Assembly (NCBI GenBank): GCA_002441005.1
Contig: DJWO01000009.1
Span: 124,001-188,000 of the forward strand
Reading direction: 5' to 3'
Length of the DNA stretch: 64,000 nucleotides
DNA from: Candidatus Aminicenantes bacterium UBA6228
GTDB lineage: Bacteria; Acidobacteriota; Aminicenantia; Aminicenantales; Saccharicenantaceae
The translations under genes and the position numbers were made by a program. Of this stretch, positions 1-8,945 are shown piece after piece (within the stretch, counting starts at the first letter, position 1; every line of letters starts with the position of its first letter). The notes beneath the pieces were generated by a model. It did not search any database. It was not told the origin of the DNA and saw only the letters and a program-made list of their open reading frames with translations.

Positions 1-1
1 G

Positions 2-97
2 AAGGCCAAAGAGGACGAACAGGCAGCCGTCATTATTCTCGAAACTTATCTCGAAAAGAAGCGCTACCATGCTGACCAGTCTGAAGAAAATAGTTGA
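2..97 (+). CDS. ruvX: RuvX/YqgF Holliday junction resolvase-like protein, C-terminal end only
   Basis: The gene enters from the left edge; only its last 31 codons are visible. They contain the tail DEQAAVIILETYLEKKR, which matches the usual C-terminal helix of RuvX/YqgF (an acidic residue, then AA, then I-L-x-x-Y-L). RuvX is an RNase H-fold nuclease implicated in 16S rRNA processing and recombination. The reading frame overlaps the start of mltG by 29 bases, and ruvX-mltG adjacency is common in bacteria, which supports the call. Only the C-terminus can be judged, so no catalytic residues are visible. Confidence 0.6.
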   Translation, partial: KAKEDEQAAVIILETYLEKKRYHADQSEENS

Positions 98-1100
98 GGC
101 GGTTCTAATCGCTCTGATTATAGTTAATCTGTGGTTAGCCGACTATGCCACCCGGACCATGAATTCAGTTTCTCCAGCCAGCCAGGGGAAGCAAACACTG
201 ATGATAGAAAAGGGTTCAAGTCCGATGGCCGTAGCCAGAATTCTTAAGGATAATCAGTTGATAAGACGGTCATTCACCTTCCGGCTAATCTATTCTCTTT
301 ATTATTATCCTCAATCCTTAAAAGCTGGAGAGTACCAGTTCTCATTGCCTGTCAGTCAGAAGAAAATTATGCTTGATCTGGTGGCTGGCCGGGTGCTCCT
401 TCATGCCCTGACGGTACCGGAAGGCTTAACCTATCTGGAAGTAGCCGGGTTGCTGGCGGCTAAAAATTATCCTTTTAGCGGTTCGTTTGCCCGGGCCTGT
501 CAGCAAACCCAACTCATTTCTGATCTCGATCCTGAAGCCCGTAATCTTGAAGGTTATCTCTATCCAGAAACCTATTATTTTACCAGGGGAATTAGAGCTG
601 AAGAGATGGTGGCAGCCATGGTAGACCAATTTAAAAAGAATCTCAGCCAGAAAGAACAGGACCGCGCCCGGGAACTTAATCTAAGTTTACGCCAGGTAGT
701 GACCCTGGCCTCTCTCATTGAAAAAGAGACAGGCCGGGCCGAAGAGAAACCGCTCATTTCGGCCGTCTTTCATAACCGGTTGAGGTTAAAGATGAAGCTC
801 GATTGCGATCCGACTATCATTTACGCCTTAAAATTAGAAAATAAGTTTGATGGGAATTTGCGCCTGGCCGATAAAAATCTAAACTCGCCATACAACACTT
901 ATCTGTATCCAGGCTTGCCCCCGGGACCAATTTGTAACCCCGGCCAGAGTTCAATCCAGGCAGCTCTTTATCCGGCCAGTGTTGACTATCTTTATTTCGT
1001 TTCCAAAAACGATGGGAGTCATATTTTCAACCGGTCATATTCAGACCACCTCCAGGCCGTAAAAAAATTCCAGTTGAAAAATAACAGACAATTGAGGTAA
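69..1100 (+). CDS. mltG: Endolytic murein transglycosylase MltG (YceG family)
   Basis: Cleaves nascent peptidoglycan strands and so terminates glycan elongation at the inner membrane. The 343-residue product has one N-terminal membrane anchor (about residues 8-26), a LysM-like region, then the YceG catalytic domain. Family motifs are visible: LEGYLYPETYYF near residue 160, LASLIEKETG near 215 with the catalytic Glu, VFHNRL near 232, L-D-C-D-P-T-I-I-Y near 245 and SPYNTY near 273, followed by GLPPGPICNPG. Length is typical. The start lies inside the end of ruvX, so the two are probably co-transcribed and translationally coupled. Confidence 0.95.
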   Translation: MLTSLKKIVEAVLIALIIVNLWLADYATRTMNSVSPASQGKQTLMIEKGSSPMAVARILKDNQLIRRSFTFRLIYSLYYYPQSLKAGEYQFSLPVSQKKIMLDLVAGRVLLHALTVPEGLTYLEVAGLLAAKNYPFSGSFARACQQTQLISDLDPEARNLEGYLYPETYYFTRGIRAEEMVAAMVDQFKKNLSQKEQDRARELNLSLRQVVTLASLIEKETGRAEEKPLISAVFHNRLRLKMKLDCDPTIIYALKLENKFDGNLRLADKNLNSPYNTYLYPGLPPGPICNPGQSSIQAALYPASVDYLYFVSKNDGSHIFNRSYSDHLQAVKKFQLKNNRQLR

Positions 1101-1251
1101 TATATACCAGCTTTTAGATAGTTAAATTGTGTAAATAAATTTTACAGAATTAAAGGATTTTAGCCGCAAATAAGAGAAAAGAATCACCTTCTTGGCTGGC
1201 ACAATTTTTGCAGCTAAAGAATGTGGTGAATTGAATATGTCAGGAGGAAAA

Positions 1252-2298
1252 ATGCGAACAAAAAAATTTTTCATTTTTTCTCTGGTGTTAGTTCTGATTT
1301 TGGCTTTAACGGTTTCCTTTATTGAGGCTGCCCCTCAGAAGAAAGATCAGAAAAAAGACCAGAAAGTTAAGTCAATTATTCCTAAGGATATAAAAGCCCT
1401 TTTAGAACAGGGTTTACCAGCCAGACAGGTCAAGGCTGACTTGCCTTTTCAGTTCTCAGACCTGTATATCTTACCCGCTAAGGGTTCTTATATTGCTATT
1501 TTCATCACCAAAATAAAAAATGTTGATCTAAACTATGCTCAACCAGTTGGTAATCAAGACCTCTATCAGAGTGACGTGGAGATGTTCATTCAATTCTATC
1601 AGGCCGGAGGTGAAACCCCGAACTTAATGGCCGAGCAAAGAACGGCCGGCTCTTTCACCATTTCCGCTGCCGACTATCAGCCAGAAGGAGAAAGCTATTA
1701 CTACCTCGGTTATCCGCTGCCGGCTGGCAAATACACTCTGGCTGCTGCTCTTGGCCATACCGCCACTAAAAAACTCGGAACAACCTATTATGATTTTGAA
1801 ATCCCGAATTTTGAGGAAGCTGCCCGGGCCAATAAGCTCGAGACAACTTCTCTTTTCCTGCTTAAAGATATTCAGCAGATGGACACCCAGGAAAATTATC
1901 CCAATTTTCACCAGGATTATTTTAGCTGGATCATTTTCAAAGCCTACCCCTACCAGGACAATAAATTAAAGCCAGGCGATCAACCAAACCTGATGTTCAT
2001 GATCTATGGAGCCAAAATAGACGAAAATCAAAAGGCCGATCTAGAAATCAACTTTGATATCAGAAAAGATAATAACAAAATTGTGGTTTACACCCCGATG
2101 AAATATGATTCGCCATTTATTGAGCAGGGTATTCCCGTACCGGCTACTAAGAAAGTCCAGATCAAAGATGATAAGGGAGAAAGAATTGAAGACGAGCCTC
2201 TCGAACCTGGGGCTTATGAACTTGTTTTAAACATCAAGGATAACCGCTCGGGTTTAACCCTGGAAAAAAGAATTCCCTTTGAATTAATTGTTCAATAA
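1252..2298 (+). CDS. Secreted protein of unknown function
   Basis: I do not recognise a named family. The start at 1252 is chosen because a strong ribosome site (AGGAGG, 1242-1247) sits 4 bases upstream and the product then begins with a clear signal peptide (MRTKKFF, hydrophobic core, cleavage near AAP); a longer reading from 1192 lacks both. The mature protein of about 325 residues opens with a Lys/Gln/Asp-rich linker (PQKKDQKKDQK) and then looks like beta-rich, Ig-like or C2-like sandwiches, resembling the C-terminal halves of the GWxTD proteins elsewhere in this window. It has no TPRs or obvious catalytic motif. A clear terminator follows. A periplasmic or surface role is likely; function unknown. 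Confidence 0.75.
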   Translation: MRTKKFFIFSLVLVLILALTVSFIEAAPQKKDQKKDQKVKSIIPKDIKALLEQGLPARQVKADLPFQFSDLYILPAKGSYIAIFITKIKNVDLNYAQPVGNQDLYQSDVEMFIQFYQAGGETPNLMAEQRTAGSFTISAADYQPEGESYYYLGYPLPAGKYTLAAALGHTATKKLGTTYYDFEIPNFEEAARANKLETTSLFLLKDIQQMDTQENYPNFHQDYFSWIIFKAYPYQDNKLKPGDQPNLMFMIYGAKIDENQKADLEINFDIRKDNNKIVVYTPMKYDSPFIEQGIPVPATKKVQIKDDKGERIEDEPLEPGAYELVLNIKDNRSGLTLEKRIPFELIVQ

Positions 2299-2323
2299 TC
2301 CTGGTCAGTCGCTGGCAAAAATC

Positions 2324-2354
2324 AAGGCAGCTGGGCTAACCTGCTGCCTTTTTT
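2324..2354 (+). terminator. Rho-independent terminator after the secreted protein
   Basis: An 8-bp stem (AAGGCAGC at 2324-2331, GCTGCCTT at 2343-2350) with an 11-base loop is followed by TTTT. It lies 26 bases after the stop codon of the plus-strand secreted-protein gene, and the next gene is convergent. Confidence 0.8.
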
Positions 2355-2436
2355 ATATTCTGGCTGAAGCTATCCAATCAGAAGTAAATTTCCTTAAAGC
2401 AGCCAGCCGAGCTGGATTTAAATAATCTCGTCTGTC

Positions 2437-3369
2437 CTATTTCTTCAGAAAATCAAGCAGCTGCTTGGCCAGCGGGGCTTTTTCATTCTGGGGCGCCAGT
2501 TCGAGAAATTTTTCCAGCCTGCTAATAGCTTCTTGAGTTTTATTCTGACTGATATAGAGCGAACCAAGCTGAAAATAGGCTTCAGCATAATCCGGTTTAA
2601 GCTCAACTGTCCTTTGAAATTGAATCAGAGCCTCTTCGGCCTGGCCGAGATTGATCAGGCAGACACCTAAATTATAGTGGCCATCCGGGTCATCCGGGTT
2701 GATCTCAGCCGCCCGGCGGTAATAGTCAACTGCTCCAGTAAAATCGCCGTCTTGGGCTAGCAATTCGCCCAGCTCTTTATTAGAGCTAAAACTCTGCGGA
2801 TTGAGCTCGACCGCTTTTTTAAAAGCCTCTTTGGCTTCCTGGATCTTATTCAATTTTTTACAGGTCAGCCCCTGATTAAAATAATAAGCCCAGTTCTCAG
2901 GATTTAGTTTAATGGCTTCTTCGAACACTGGCAGGGCTTCCTCGTATTTTTGTTCGTTATATAACCTGGTCGCTTTGAGAAAGTCCTTATCTGCCTCCGA
3001 CAGGCTTTTAGCAACTAACTGGTCAGCCGTCCCTAGTTTTATTTCCAGCTCGGTGTCAGAGGCAATGCCAACATGAACCTCTTGAGTCCTGGGGATAAAG
3101 CCTTCCTTCTTGAAAATCACCTGATAATAACCAGGTTGGATACCGACCTGAGAAAACCGGCCATCCTGGCCAGTGGCTGTTTCATATCTCTTCGAAGCTG
3201 AAACCACAGAAATGATAGTTACCGCCGCTTTTTCCACTGGATTACCCTGGGCATCAACCACTTTCCCCTTGATTTTCCCCTGAACCTGACCCATGACCGC
3301 TGAAGTTAAAAAGACTACACTGATGGCCGTTAACCAGACACTTATCAATAATTTGGATCTTTTCATCAA
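2437..3369 (-). CDS. Exported carboxypeptidase-regulatory-like domain plus TPR protein
   Basis: The 310-residue product has a signal peptide (MMKRSKLLISVWLTAISVVFLTSAVMG, about 1-27), a carboxypeptidase-regulatory-like beta-sandwich (about 30-110; G-K-V-V-D-A-Q-G-N-P-V and G-x-F-x-x-x-G-x-x-P-G-Y-Y), then about five TPR units to the C-terminus (YYFNQGLTCKKLNKIQEA, HYNLGVCLINLGQAEEA and similar). This is a periplasmic scaffold architecture with no catalytic site. It lies directly downstream of a GWxTD gene on the same strand, and the same pairing recurs at 40757-43903. A good ribosome site (AAGGAG) precedes the ATG. The intergenic region upstream holds two palindromes that may be operators. 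Confidence 0.85.
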   Translation of the reverse strand: MMKRSKLLISVWLTAISVVFLTSAVMGQVQGKIKGKVVDAQGNPVEKAAVTIISVVSASKRYETATGQDGRFSQVGIQPGYYQVIFKKEGFIPRTQEVHVGIASDTELEIKLGTADQLVAKSLSEADKDFLKATRLYNEQKYEEALPVFEEAIKLNPENWAYYFNQGLTCKKLNKIQEAKEAFKKAVELNPQSFSSNKELGELLAQDGDFTGAVDYYRRAAEINPDDPDGHYNLGVCLINLGQAEEALIQFQRTVELKPDYAEAYFQLGSLYISQNKTQEAISRLEKFLELAPQNEKAPLAKQLLDFLKK

Positions 3370-3381
3370 CCTCTCCTTGCC

Positions 3382-3429
3382 GGTTAAATTAACCTCTTCT
3401 CTCTTGAACTGGTTTTTAACCGGTTAAAA
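3382..3429. promoter_or_regulatory. Pair of GGTTAA/TTAACC palindromes upstream of the minus-strand TPR gene
   Basis: Two perfect palindromes share a half-site: GGTTAA-A-TTAACC at 3382-3394 and TTTTAACCGGTTAAAA at 3414-3429, with a further CGGTTA half-site near 3453. They lie in the gap between the two minus-strand genes, just ahead of the downstream gene's ribosome site. No T-run follows on the minus strand, which argues against a simple terminator. An operator for a dimeric regulator is the likelier reading; the regulator is unknown. Confidence 0.45.
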
Positions 3430-3478
3430 TCTGTGTTTCTCATTTTTTTCTCCGGTTATTTATTATATCATTAAAATA

Positions 3479-5599
3479 TTATTTCTTTTTTAAGCCGGCC
3501 AGTTTAGCTTTTATTTCTGGTTGATCAGGTATCAGAGATAAAGATTTTTCCAGAAGAGCCAGAGCCTGGTCTTTTTCACCCAGATTGAGATGAGCCTCAG
3601 CCGCTAAGTTAAGCACACCAACTTCAGTCGCTTCCGACAGAAGTTCATCAAGATAAAGAAGGGCTGGTTTCCAGTCTTTCAAGCCAGCATAGTCAAGAGC
3701 AATGATTTTGGCTGCTTCTCTGTCTCTCGTTCTCTCATAAAGAGACAGGGCTGTGGCCAGCGATTGACGGTAATCACCCAGGGCATAAAAGGTTTTAGCC
3801 AGAAGGAGGAGGCTGGCCTGATCCTGGCTATTCGCCAGAACACCCTCCAGAATCTTTCTGGTTTCAAGATAATTTCCTAGTAAAAAATGCTGGCTGGCCA
3901 GCATTCTCATCCACTCAACTGAGGGGGGAGGCTGGTGAAGGCGGGCATAAACCCAGGGGGCAGTCAACACCGGGGCTGAAAGTATAATCAAATTATCTTT
4001 CTGAGCAGCCTTGACCTTGTCTCCTTCGATCAGGGATAATTCAAGTTGATAATAGCCTGGTTTTAACTGGCTTAAATCCAGAGGCTCACACCAGACCTCA
4101 TCCTGAGCATTGATAATTTCCCGGCCAAATGTTTTTTCCAGGCTGGCCGTCCCTGAACCATCCATGTTTCTTAAACTTAGTTTCACCAAGGCACTATCGC
4201 CCCAGGCCAATTTCCTGTTCAGCTGGCAGTAAACAGACAGCTTTTCAGCCGGAGAAAATTCATTTCGAGCGCTGACCAGAAACTCATGGCCATTAAAAGT
4301 AAAAGCTTTGAGCTGGTTATCTTTAGCATCCGAGAAGCTGTGATAGAAAAGAAGCGGGCTCAACCAGCTGCCAGATGACTCAGCCGGGATAGAGATAGCT
4401 GTTTCAAAGGATGTAAAATCACGGGAAGTCTTGTTTTTCAACAAAAACATCAGCTTATAGTCGCCGGGTAATAGCGGAAAAAGATCCTGAAAGGCCAATC
4501 TCTGCCGGGCATGAGTTTCAAATTGCTGCTGGTTAAGCCTGAGAGGAACTTCTTCTGTCCAGCTTAAAACCGGCTGGCCTGACTTATTCTCGACTCTTAC
4601 CGTTAATTCATAGATAGCCGAGTAAAGACCCTGATTTTCAGCAAAATTAATTTTATCCGGCTCCAGTGACCAGTGGACAAAGTTCAATCCGTGCTGCTTA
4701 AAAACCTTAACGGCCGCGCTCGAGTCTATATAATTGTGTGAATAATCTACTTCTATAAGGTCTTTATAACTCAAATAGTTTCTGGCATAAGCCGTGCCAA
4801 ATTTTTTTTCTGGCAGAGATTTAACCGCGGCGATGATAGTCTGAGAAGAGAGCGAGCTAAAATTGGCTGATTGATCTTCAGGTAAGTAACTCAGGGCAGC
4901 TTTGGCCAGCTCAGTATTGACCGCTTTGATTATCTCCACCGCCTTACTTCTGTTTATGGTTTCTCTGGTCAAGGAAGGTATAACCAGTTTTTCTGGTCCC
5001 TCCAGCCCAGGATAATAAAGGCGATAATCACCAACGCCCTCTGGCTGATAAAAAATCAGGTAAAAATAAGGTGGCAAATTGTATTGTTCTTCGCCTTTGT
5101 AAAACCAGAGCTCCATTGGCCAGAGATCAGAATAAGTGGCATAAATACTCCGCTCCAGCGGCTTCCCAAGGAGCAGGTAATAATAACCGCGTTCACTCAG
5201 GCAGCCTCTTCTGGCAGAACCAAGACTGAAATGCTCATCGGCAAAACGGACCCTTTCTAAATAATCTTTATAAAACTCATTTTCCGCAGTCTCCCGGTCA
5301 GGATCGCGGACTTGCCAGAACATGGTCATAAAACGATCCCTTTCCCGGTCTGTCTTGAGCTTAAAGAAGACTTCTTTCTCAGCGGCAGTAATTATGGGGG
5401 TGACGATTTCAAGCCATTCCCGGTAGTTCGGAGCAAGGTTTTTAATGTAATCTTTTTCCTTTTGAATAACTGGAAAGCCGGCCGCTGCCTGGCCGCTTAA
5501 TAAAATGCTCAGGGCCATCAGCAGAAAAAAGACTGGTGCAGCTTTTTTTATCGACCTCTTCCAGTTAATAGTCAGGCTTAGCTTGAAATTGATTTTCAA
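3479..5599 (-). CDS. GWxTD-domain protein with C-terminal TPRs, divergent GWxTD motif
   Basis: GWxTD-domain proteins are exported proteins of unknown function, common in Acidobacteriota and relatives. I chose the TTG start at 5599: it has a near-ideal AAAGGAG site 7 bases upstream, and a TAAAAT box at 5623-5628 would place transcription start between it and the longer ATG option at 5632, which has no ribosome site. The product (706 residues) has a signal peptide (RSIKKAAPVFFLLMALSILL), the GWxTD region (DRFMTMFWQVRDPDRETAENEF, then YYYLLLGKP), beta-sandwich domains, and TPR-like helices in the last 150 residues. The signature itself is degraded to G-C-L-S-E, and Trp and Asp are lost. Paralogues lie at 31504, 32411 and 41798. 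Confidence 0.85.
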   Translation of the reverse strand: MKINFKLSLTINWKRSIKKAAPVFFLLMALSILLSGQAAAGFPVIQKEKDYIKNLAPNYREWLEIVTPIITAAEKEVFFKLKTDRERDRFMTMFWQVRDPDRETAENEFYKDYLERVRFADEHFSLGSARRGCLSERGYYYLLLGKPLERSIYATYSDLWPMELWFYKGEEQYNLPPYFYLIFYQPEGVGDYRLYYPGLEGPEKLVIPSLTRETINRSKAVEIIKAVNTELAKAALSYLPEDQSANFSSLSSQTIIAAVKSLPEKKFGTAYARNYLSYKDLIEVDYSHNYIDSSAAVKVFKQHGLNFVHWSLEPDKINFAENQGLYSAIYELTVRVENKSGQPVLSWTEEVPLRLNQQQFETHARQRLAFQDLFPLLPGDYKLMFLLKNKTSRDFTSFETAISIPAESSGSWLSPLLFYHSFSDAKDNQLKAFTFNGHEFLVSARNEFSPAEKLSVYCQLNRKLAWGDSALVKLSLRNMDGSGTASLEKTFGREIINAQDEVWCEPLDLSQLKPGYYQLELSLIEGDKVKAAQKDNLIILSAPVLTAPWVYARLHQPPPSVEWMRMLASQHFLLGNYLETRKILEGVLANSQDQASLLLLAKTFYALGDYRQSLATALSLYERTRDREAAKIIALDYAGLKDWKPALLYLDELLSEATEVGVLNLAAEAHLNLGEKDQALALLEKSLSLIPDQPEIKAKLAGLKKK

Positions 5600-5774
5600 C
5601 CGGCGACTCCTTTCTCCTTTTAATTTTACCATAATTCATCTGATTTAAGATGATTTAAGGCGGATTAATGCTATTTTTTTATGGTCAACACACCTTATTA
5701 ATAACTTTATCTGCTACCTAAACGTTTCTTTGAGCCCGGATACCATAGTGATAATAATTTAATAACTTAAATCA

Positions 5775-5813
5775 ATCCAATGTTATGGATTTTACCCATT
5801 CAAATAATTGGAT
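5775..5813 (+). promoter_or_regulatory. Two upstream activator-like sites, ATYCA-N6-TGRAT (receptor 1)
   Basis: Site 1 is ATCCA-N6-TGGAT at 5775-5790; site 2 is ATTCA-N6-TGGAT at 5798-5813. Their centres are 23 bp apart, and the nearer one is about 80 bp upstream of the -24 element of the sigma-54 promoter. The same motif occurs twice at the same relative place before the other two receptors of this window. Spacing and symmetry fit binding sites for a sigma-54 enhancer-binding protein. The motif is seen directly; the regulator is inferred. Confidence 0.65.
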
Positions 5814-5882
5814 TTTATTAGCAGCGAGATTTCTGTTTTAGGCTATCATGTTCAATAACAATAAGTTACAGAATATCCGACT

Positions 5883-5899
5883 CTGGCATAAATCTTGCT
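5883..5899 (+). promoter_or_regulatory. Sigma-54 (-24/-12) promoter of TonB-dependent receptor 1
   Basis: CTGGCAT-N5-TTGCT has the invariant GG (5885-5886) and GC (5897-5898) separated by 10 bases, as RpoN-RNA polymerase requires. Expected transcription start is near 5910, giving a leader of about 120 bases. The surrounding 5633-6028 gap holds no gene: it carries the paired activator-like sites, this promoter, an SD-like AGGAGGTG at 5938-5945 far from any long frame, and the receptor's own ribosome site. On the minus strand it carries the weak promoter of the GWxTD gene. Confidence 0.75.
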
Positions 5900-6028
5900 T
5901 ACCCAATGAGGAAGGATAGTATAGAAATTTTTTTATGAGGAGGTGTTAAAAAGAAGAGCAAATGACAACAATTCGCCAAAAATGGTTTTGTGGTTTTTAA
6001 GGTTTAGAGATAAAAAGGAGGAAAAAAA

Positions 6029-8773
6029 TTGGCCAAAAAGTTTCTTAGTTTACTGATGTTTGTTTTACTAATTTCGCCTCTGGCCTTTACCCAATCAAGA
6101 GAAACAGGCGCTATCACCGGAACGGTAACCGATGAAGCCGGTGCACCATTGCCCGGAGTCACCGTAACAATTTCCGGACCAAACCTGATGGGCACCAGAA
6201 CTTATGTGACTGATGCCAGAGGGATATACAGGTTCCCGGCCTTGCCGCCTGGAAACTATACTATTAAGGCTGAACTTCAGGGCTTTACCTCGGTGGTTAA
6301 TGAAAGTGTCCGCTTGAGCACTACTACAACTTTAAGTATTGACATTATCATGAAGCAAACCGTTCTGGCTGAGGAATTGACAGTCGTGGCTAAGGCTCCA
6401 ACCATTGATGTTAAATCCACAGAAACAGCTTCGGTTTCCTTGAGTAACGAAATCCTGCGAAATATCCCTTACAGTCAATTCACCGCTGACATAGTCAACA
6501 TGGCCCCTGGGGTCTCCGCGGATTCAGCCTATGGAGCTTCTCAAGGAACAGGCATTGCCTACAGTATGGATGGGGTCAATGTGGCTGATCCCGATACCGG
6601 TACCGCCTGGGTTTTCCTTGATCATAATATCATCGAAGAAGCCAAAATTATGGGTGTTGGCCTGCCTGCCGAATATGGAAATTTTACCGGTGTTATTTTT
6701 AACCTGGTGACCAAGTCCGGCGGAAACAGTTTCTCCGGCCATATGGAATTTGATTTTCAGGGAAAAAGAACCGACAGTCCGAAAGGCTTGTGGGGAACAA
6801 CCAACAATTCAGCTTATCTGGAAGATTTTCCTGACTTGACCGCACCTCTGGCTAAATTAATGGATATTAATGGTCATCTGGGTGGGCCAATCATCAAAGA
6901 CAAGCTCTGGTTTTATTTAGGCCTTCAGTATTACAAGAGCTGGGACTATCGCACCGGTTTCCCCGAGGCAGTCCGCTACAAACAACCGCGCGGTTACCTC
7001 AAACTTAATTCGCAGGTCACCCCGACTTTAAGCTTAATGGGCTCACTGGAGATAGATACCTATAATGGTATAAACAGAGGAGCCGGCTCCACAGTCTCGC
7101 CAGAAGCCTGTGTCAACCAGAAATCGCCGGAAACGGTGGCCAATTTTAATCTGACTAAAATTATCAGTTCCAAAACCTTTTTTGATCTGAAAGTGGCTTA
7201 TTTCTGGGGCTATTATTACCTCGATCCAGAAGTTGGCATGGGGCCTTATATGCATTTTAGTTACGATGAGAATTTCCAGACTGGTAGTTCCGGTTATTTT
7301 TATTATGCGGATAGAACCAGGTTGCAGGCTAACGCCAGCTTAAGCCACTATGTTGAGGATTTCTATGGCTCTCATGACTTCAAATTCGGAGCTGAATTTG
7401 AAAGATCAAAAGTTAGGAACCGTTATGGCTATACCGGTGAAGGCGGAGAGCTGGGTGACCACGTTCAGTACTTTGATTACTATGGTGATCCCTATTTAGC
7501 CTATCAGTATGACGGTTATGATACCAACACCTATTACACCAGGTTAGAGGCTTTTGCCCAGGATTCCTGGCAGGTGATGAAAAGATTGAATATCAGTGCT
7601 GGCGTCCGTTTTAGCTGGTATTGGGGCCAGGTTAAAGGGGTTCCCGGCAATGTTTATACCAACAGCCGGATTTCTCCCCGAATTGGTTTCACCTTTGACT
7701 TACTCGGGGACAAAACCACTATTCTTAAAGCCCACTATGGACATTTTTCCGAAGCGATGTTTGCCAGCTACCATGACCGGATGAATCCTGACTCCGCTTA
7801 CAGCGATTATGTTGGTTACTACTGGGACGGCGAATGGATAGAATTTGAAAGAATTGTTCATGAACAGCTTTATCATATGGACCCTGATGTCAAGCACCCT
7901 TACCTGGAACAGTTTACAGTTGGCCTGGAGCGGGAACTCTTTAAGGATTCTTCTTTAAGCATTAGCTATATCCACCGGAACTGGAAAAACATAATGGGGC
8001 CCATAGATCGGGCTGGAAATTATGAACCCTATGCGCTGACTGTTCCCGACTATGGTGATTATACAATTTACGAGAGAACAGCTGAGACGGTTAATACCTT
8101 TGATTACCTGATAACCAATCTGAATAAAGCCTACAGTCAAGGTTATCCCTGGATACTTATGAATCCTTATCGCCGCTATCAGGGTGTTGAATTTTTATTC
8201 AACAAACGTTTTTCTAACCGCTGGCAGTTGTTGGCTTCTTACACCCTGTCCAAAGCCTATGGTACCACTGATAACGGCCAGGCTGATGACATTGGCTGGG
8301 GTGGTACTGTCTATGACCCGAATTTCTGGATCAATGCTGACGGTCATTCCACTTATGATTCAACCAATATGATTAAAATTCAGGGCAGCTACATCATTCC
8401 GAAAATCGAACTCAGTGTAAGCGTTTATTATCACGGAGTAACAGGCAACTCCTGGACAGCCAGATACAGGACGCCCCGGCTCAATCAGGGAAGAGTGACC
8501 TTTTTCCTGGAGGAGAGAGGCTCAAACCACTATCCGATGGATCACCAGCTGGATGTCAGACTGGAAAAGATCTTCACCTTTGCCAGCAAGTACAAGCTGG
8601 GCATAATGCTGGATGTCTTTAACGTCTTTAATTCCGATACGATCTACTCCTGGGGCACTCGCTGGAATTACGACTGGTATACTCCTGATGTTTATCCTTC
8701 AACAGATGGACATGAGCTGTTAGGAATTGTCAACCCGAGACAGGCCAGACTCGGCATCAGGTTGATCTTCTAA
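6029..8773 (+). CDS. TonB-dependent receptor 1, Oar-like, with carboxypeptidase-regulatory domain
   Basis: Outer-membrane receptor predicted to import a ligand with TonB/ExbBD energy. TTG start with AAAAAGGAGG at 6012-6021. The product (914 residues) has a signal peptide (about 1-22), a carboxypeptidase-regulatory domain (about 25-110; G-T-V-T-D-E-A-G-A-P-L-P-G), a plug domain (about 115-235; SMDGVNVADP and FNLVTKSGGNSFSG) and a 22-strand type barrel ending in LGIRLIF with the C-terminal aromatic of outer-membrane beta-signals. It is the most divergent of the three receptors here. It is divergent from a GWxTD gene, upstream of a sulfatase-fold/TPR gene, and driven by a sigma-54 type promoter. 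Ligand unknown; a peptide or glycan is possible. Confidence 0.93.
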   Translation: MAKKFLSLLMFVLLISPLAFTQSRETGAITGTVTDEAGAPLPGVTVTISGPNLMGTRTYVTDARGIYRFPALPPGNYTIKAELQGFTSVVNESVRLSTTTTLSIDIIMKQTVLAEELTVVAKAPTIDVKSTETASVSLSNEILRNIPYSQFTADIVNMAPGVSADSAYGASQGTGIAYSMDGVNVADPDTGTAWVFLDHNIIEEAKIMGVGLPAEYGNFTGVIFNLVTKSGGNSFSGHMEFDFQGKRTDSPKGLWGTTNNSAYLEDFPDLTAPLAKLMDINGHLGGPIIKDKLWFYLGLQYYKSWDYRTGFPEAVRYKQPRGYLKLNSQVTPTLSLMGSLEIDTYNGINRGAGSTVSPEACVNQKSPETVANFNLTKIISSKTFFDLKVAYFWGYYYLDPEVGMGPYMHFSYDENFQTGSSGYFYYADRTRLQANASLSHYVEDFYGSHDFKFGAEFERSKVRNRYGYTGEGGELGDHVQYFDYYGDPYLAYQYDGYDTNTYYTRLEAFAQDSWQVMKRLNISAGVRFSWYWGQVKGVPGNVYTNSRISPRIGFTFDLLGDKTTILKAHYGHFSEAMFASYHDRMNPDSAYSDYVGYYWDGEWIEFERIVHEQLYHMDPDVKHPYLEQFTVGLERELFKDSSLSISYIHRNWKNIMGPIDRAGNYEPYALTVPDYGDYTIYERTAETVNTFDYLITNLNKAYSQGYPWILMNPYRRYQGVEFLFNKRFSNRWQLLASYTLSKAYGTTDNGQADDIGWGGTVYDPNFWINADGHSTYDSTNMIKIQGSYIIPKIELSVSVYYHGVTGNSWTARYRTPRLNQGRVTFFLEERGSNHYPMDHQLDVRLEKIFTFASKYKLGIMLDVFNVFNSDTIYSWGTRWNYDWYTPDVYPSTDGHELLGIVNPRQARLGIRLIF

Positions 8774-8794
8774 TAATCCAAATAGTTTCAGACA

Positions 8795-8830
8795 GGGCGG
8801 TGGTGCAGGCGGCACCACCGCCCTTTTTTT
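8795..8830 (+). terminator. Strong rho-independent terminator after receptor 1
   Basis: A 12-bp GC-rich perfect stem (GGGCGGTGGTGC at 8795-8806, GCACCACCGCCC at 8812-8823) with a 5-base loop is followed by seven T. It separates the receptor from the downstream sulfatase-fold gene, which therefore needs its own promoter. Confidence 0.95.
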
Positions 8831-8945
8831 ATCAGGTCAGTCAGCTATCAGAATCGCCGTTAGTTATTAATTAGCACTTTTCTCACCCCGCCCCGGGACA
8901 GGACGGCAGCCAGTCCTCGGCCTTTGAGCCCAGGAGGGGGTATCT

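Noticed and set aside
1130..1146. Inverted repeat TGTAAA-N5-TTTACA upstream of the secreted-protein gene
   Set aside because: Short and in AT-rich DNA, with no second copy and no clear promoter beside it; chance is enough.
5775..5913. Possibility that the inverted repeats before receptors are terminators or CRISPR-like repeats
   Set aside because: Stems are only 5 bp around an AT-rich centre, no T-run follows, and there are just two per site without spacers of fixed length.
5962..6000. 12-codon frame in the leader of receptor 1
   Set aside because: The ribosome-like sequence is 18 bases away, and no related peptide exists in the other two leaders.
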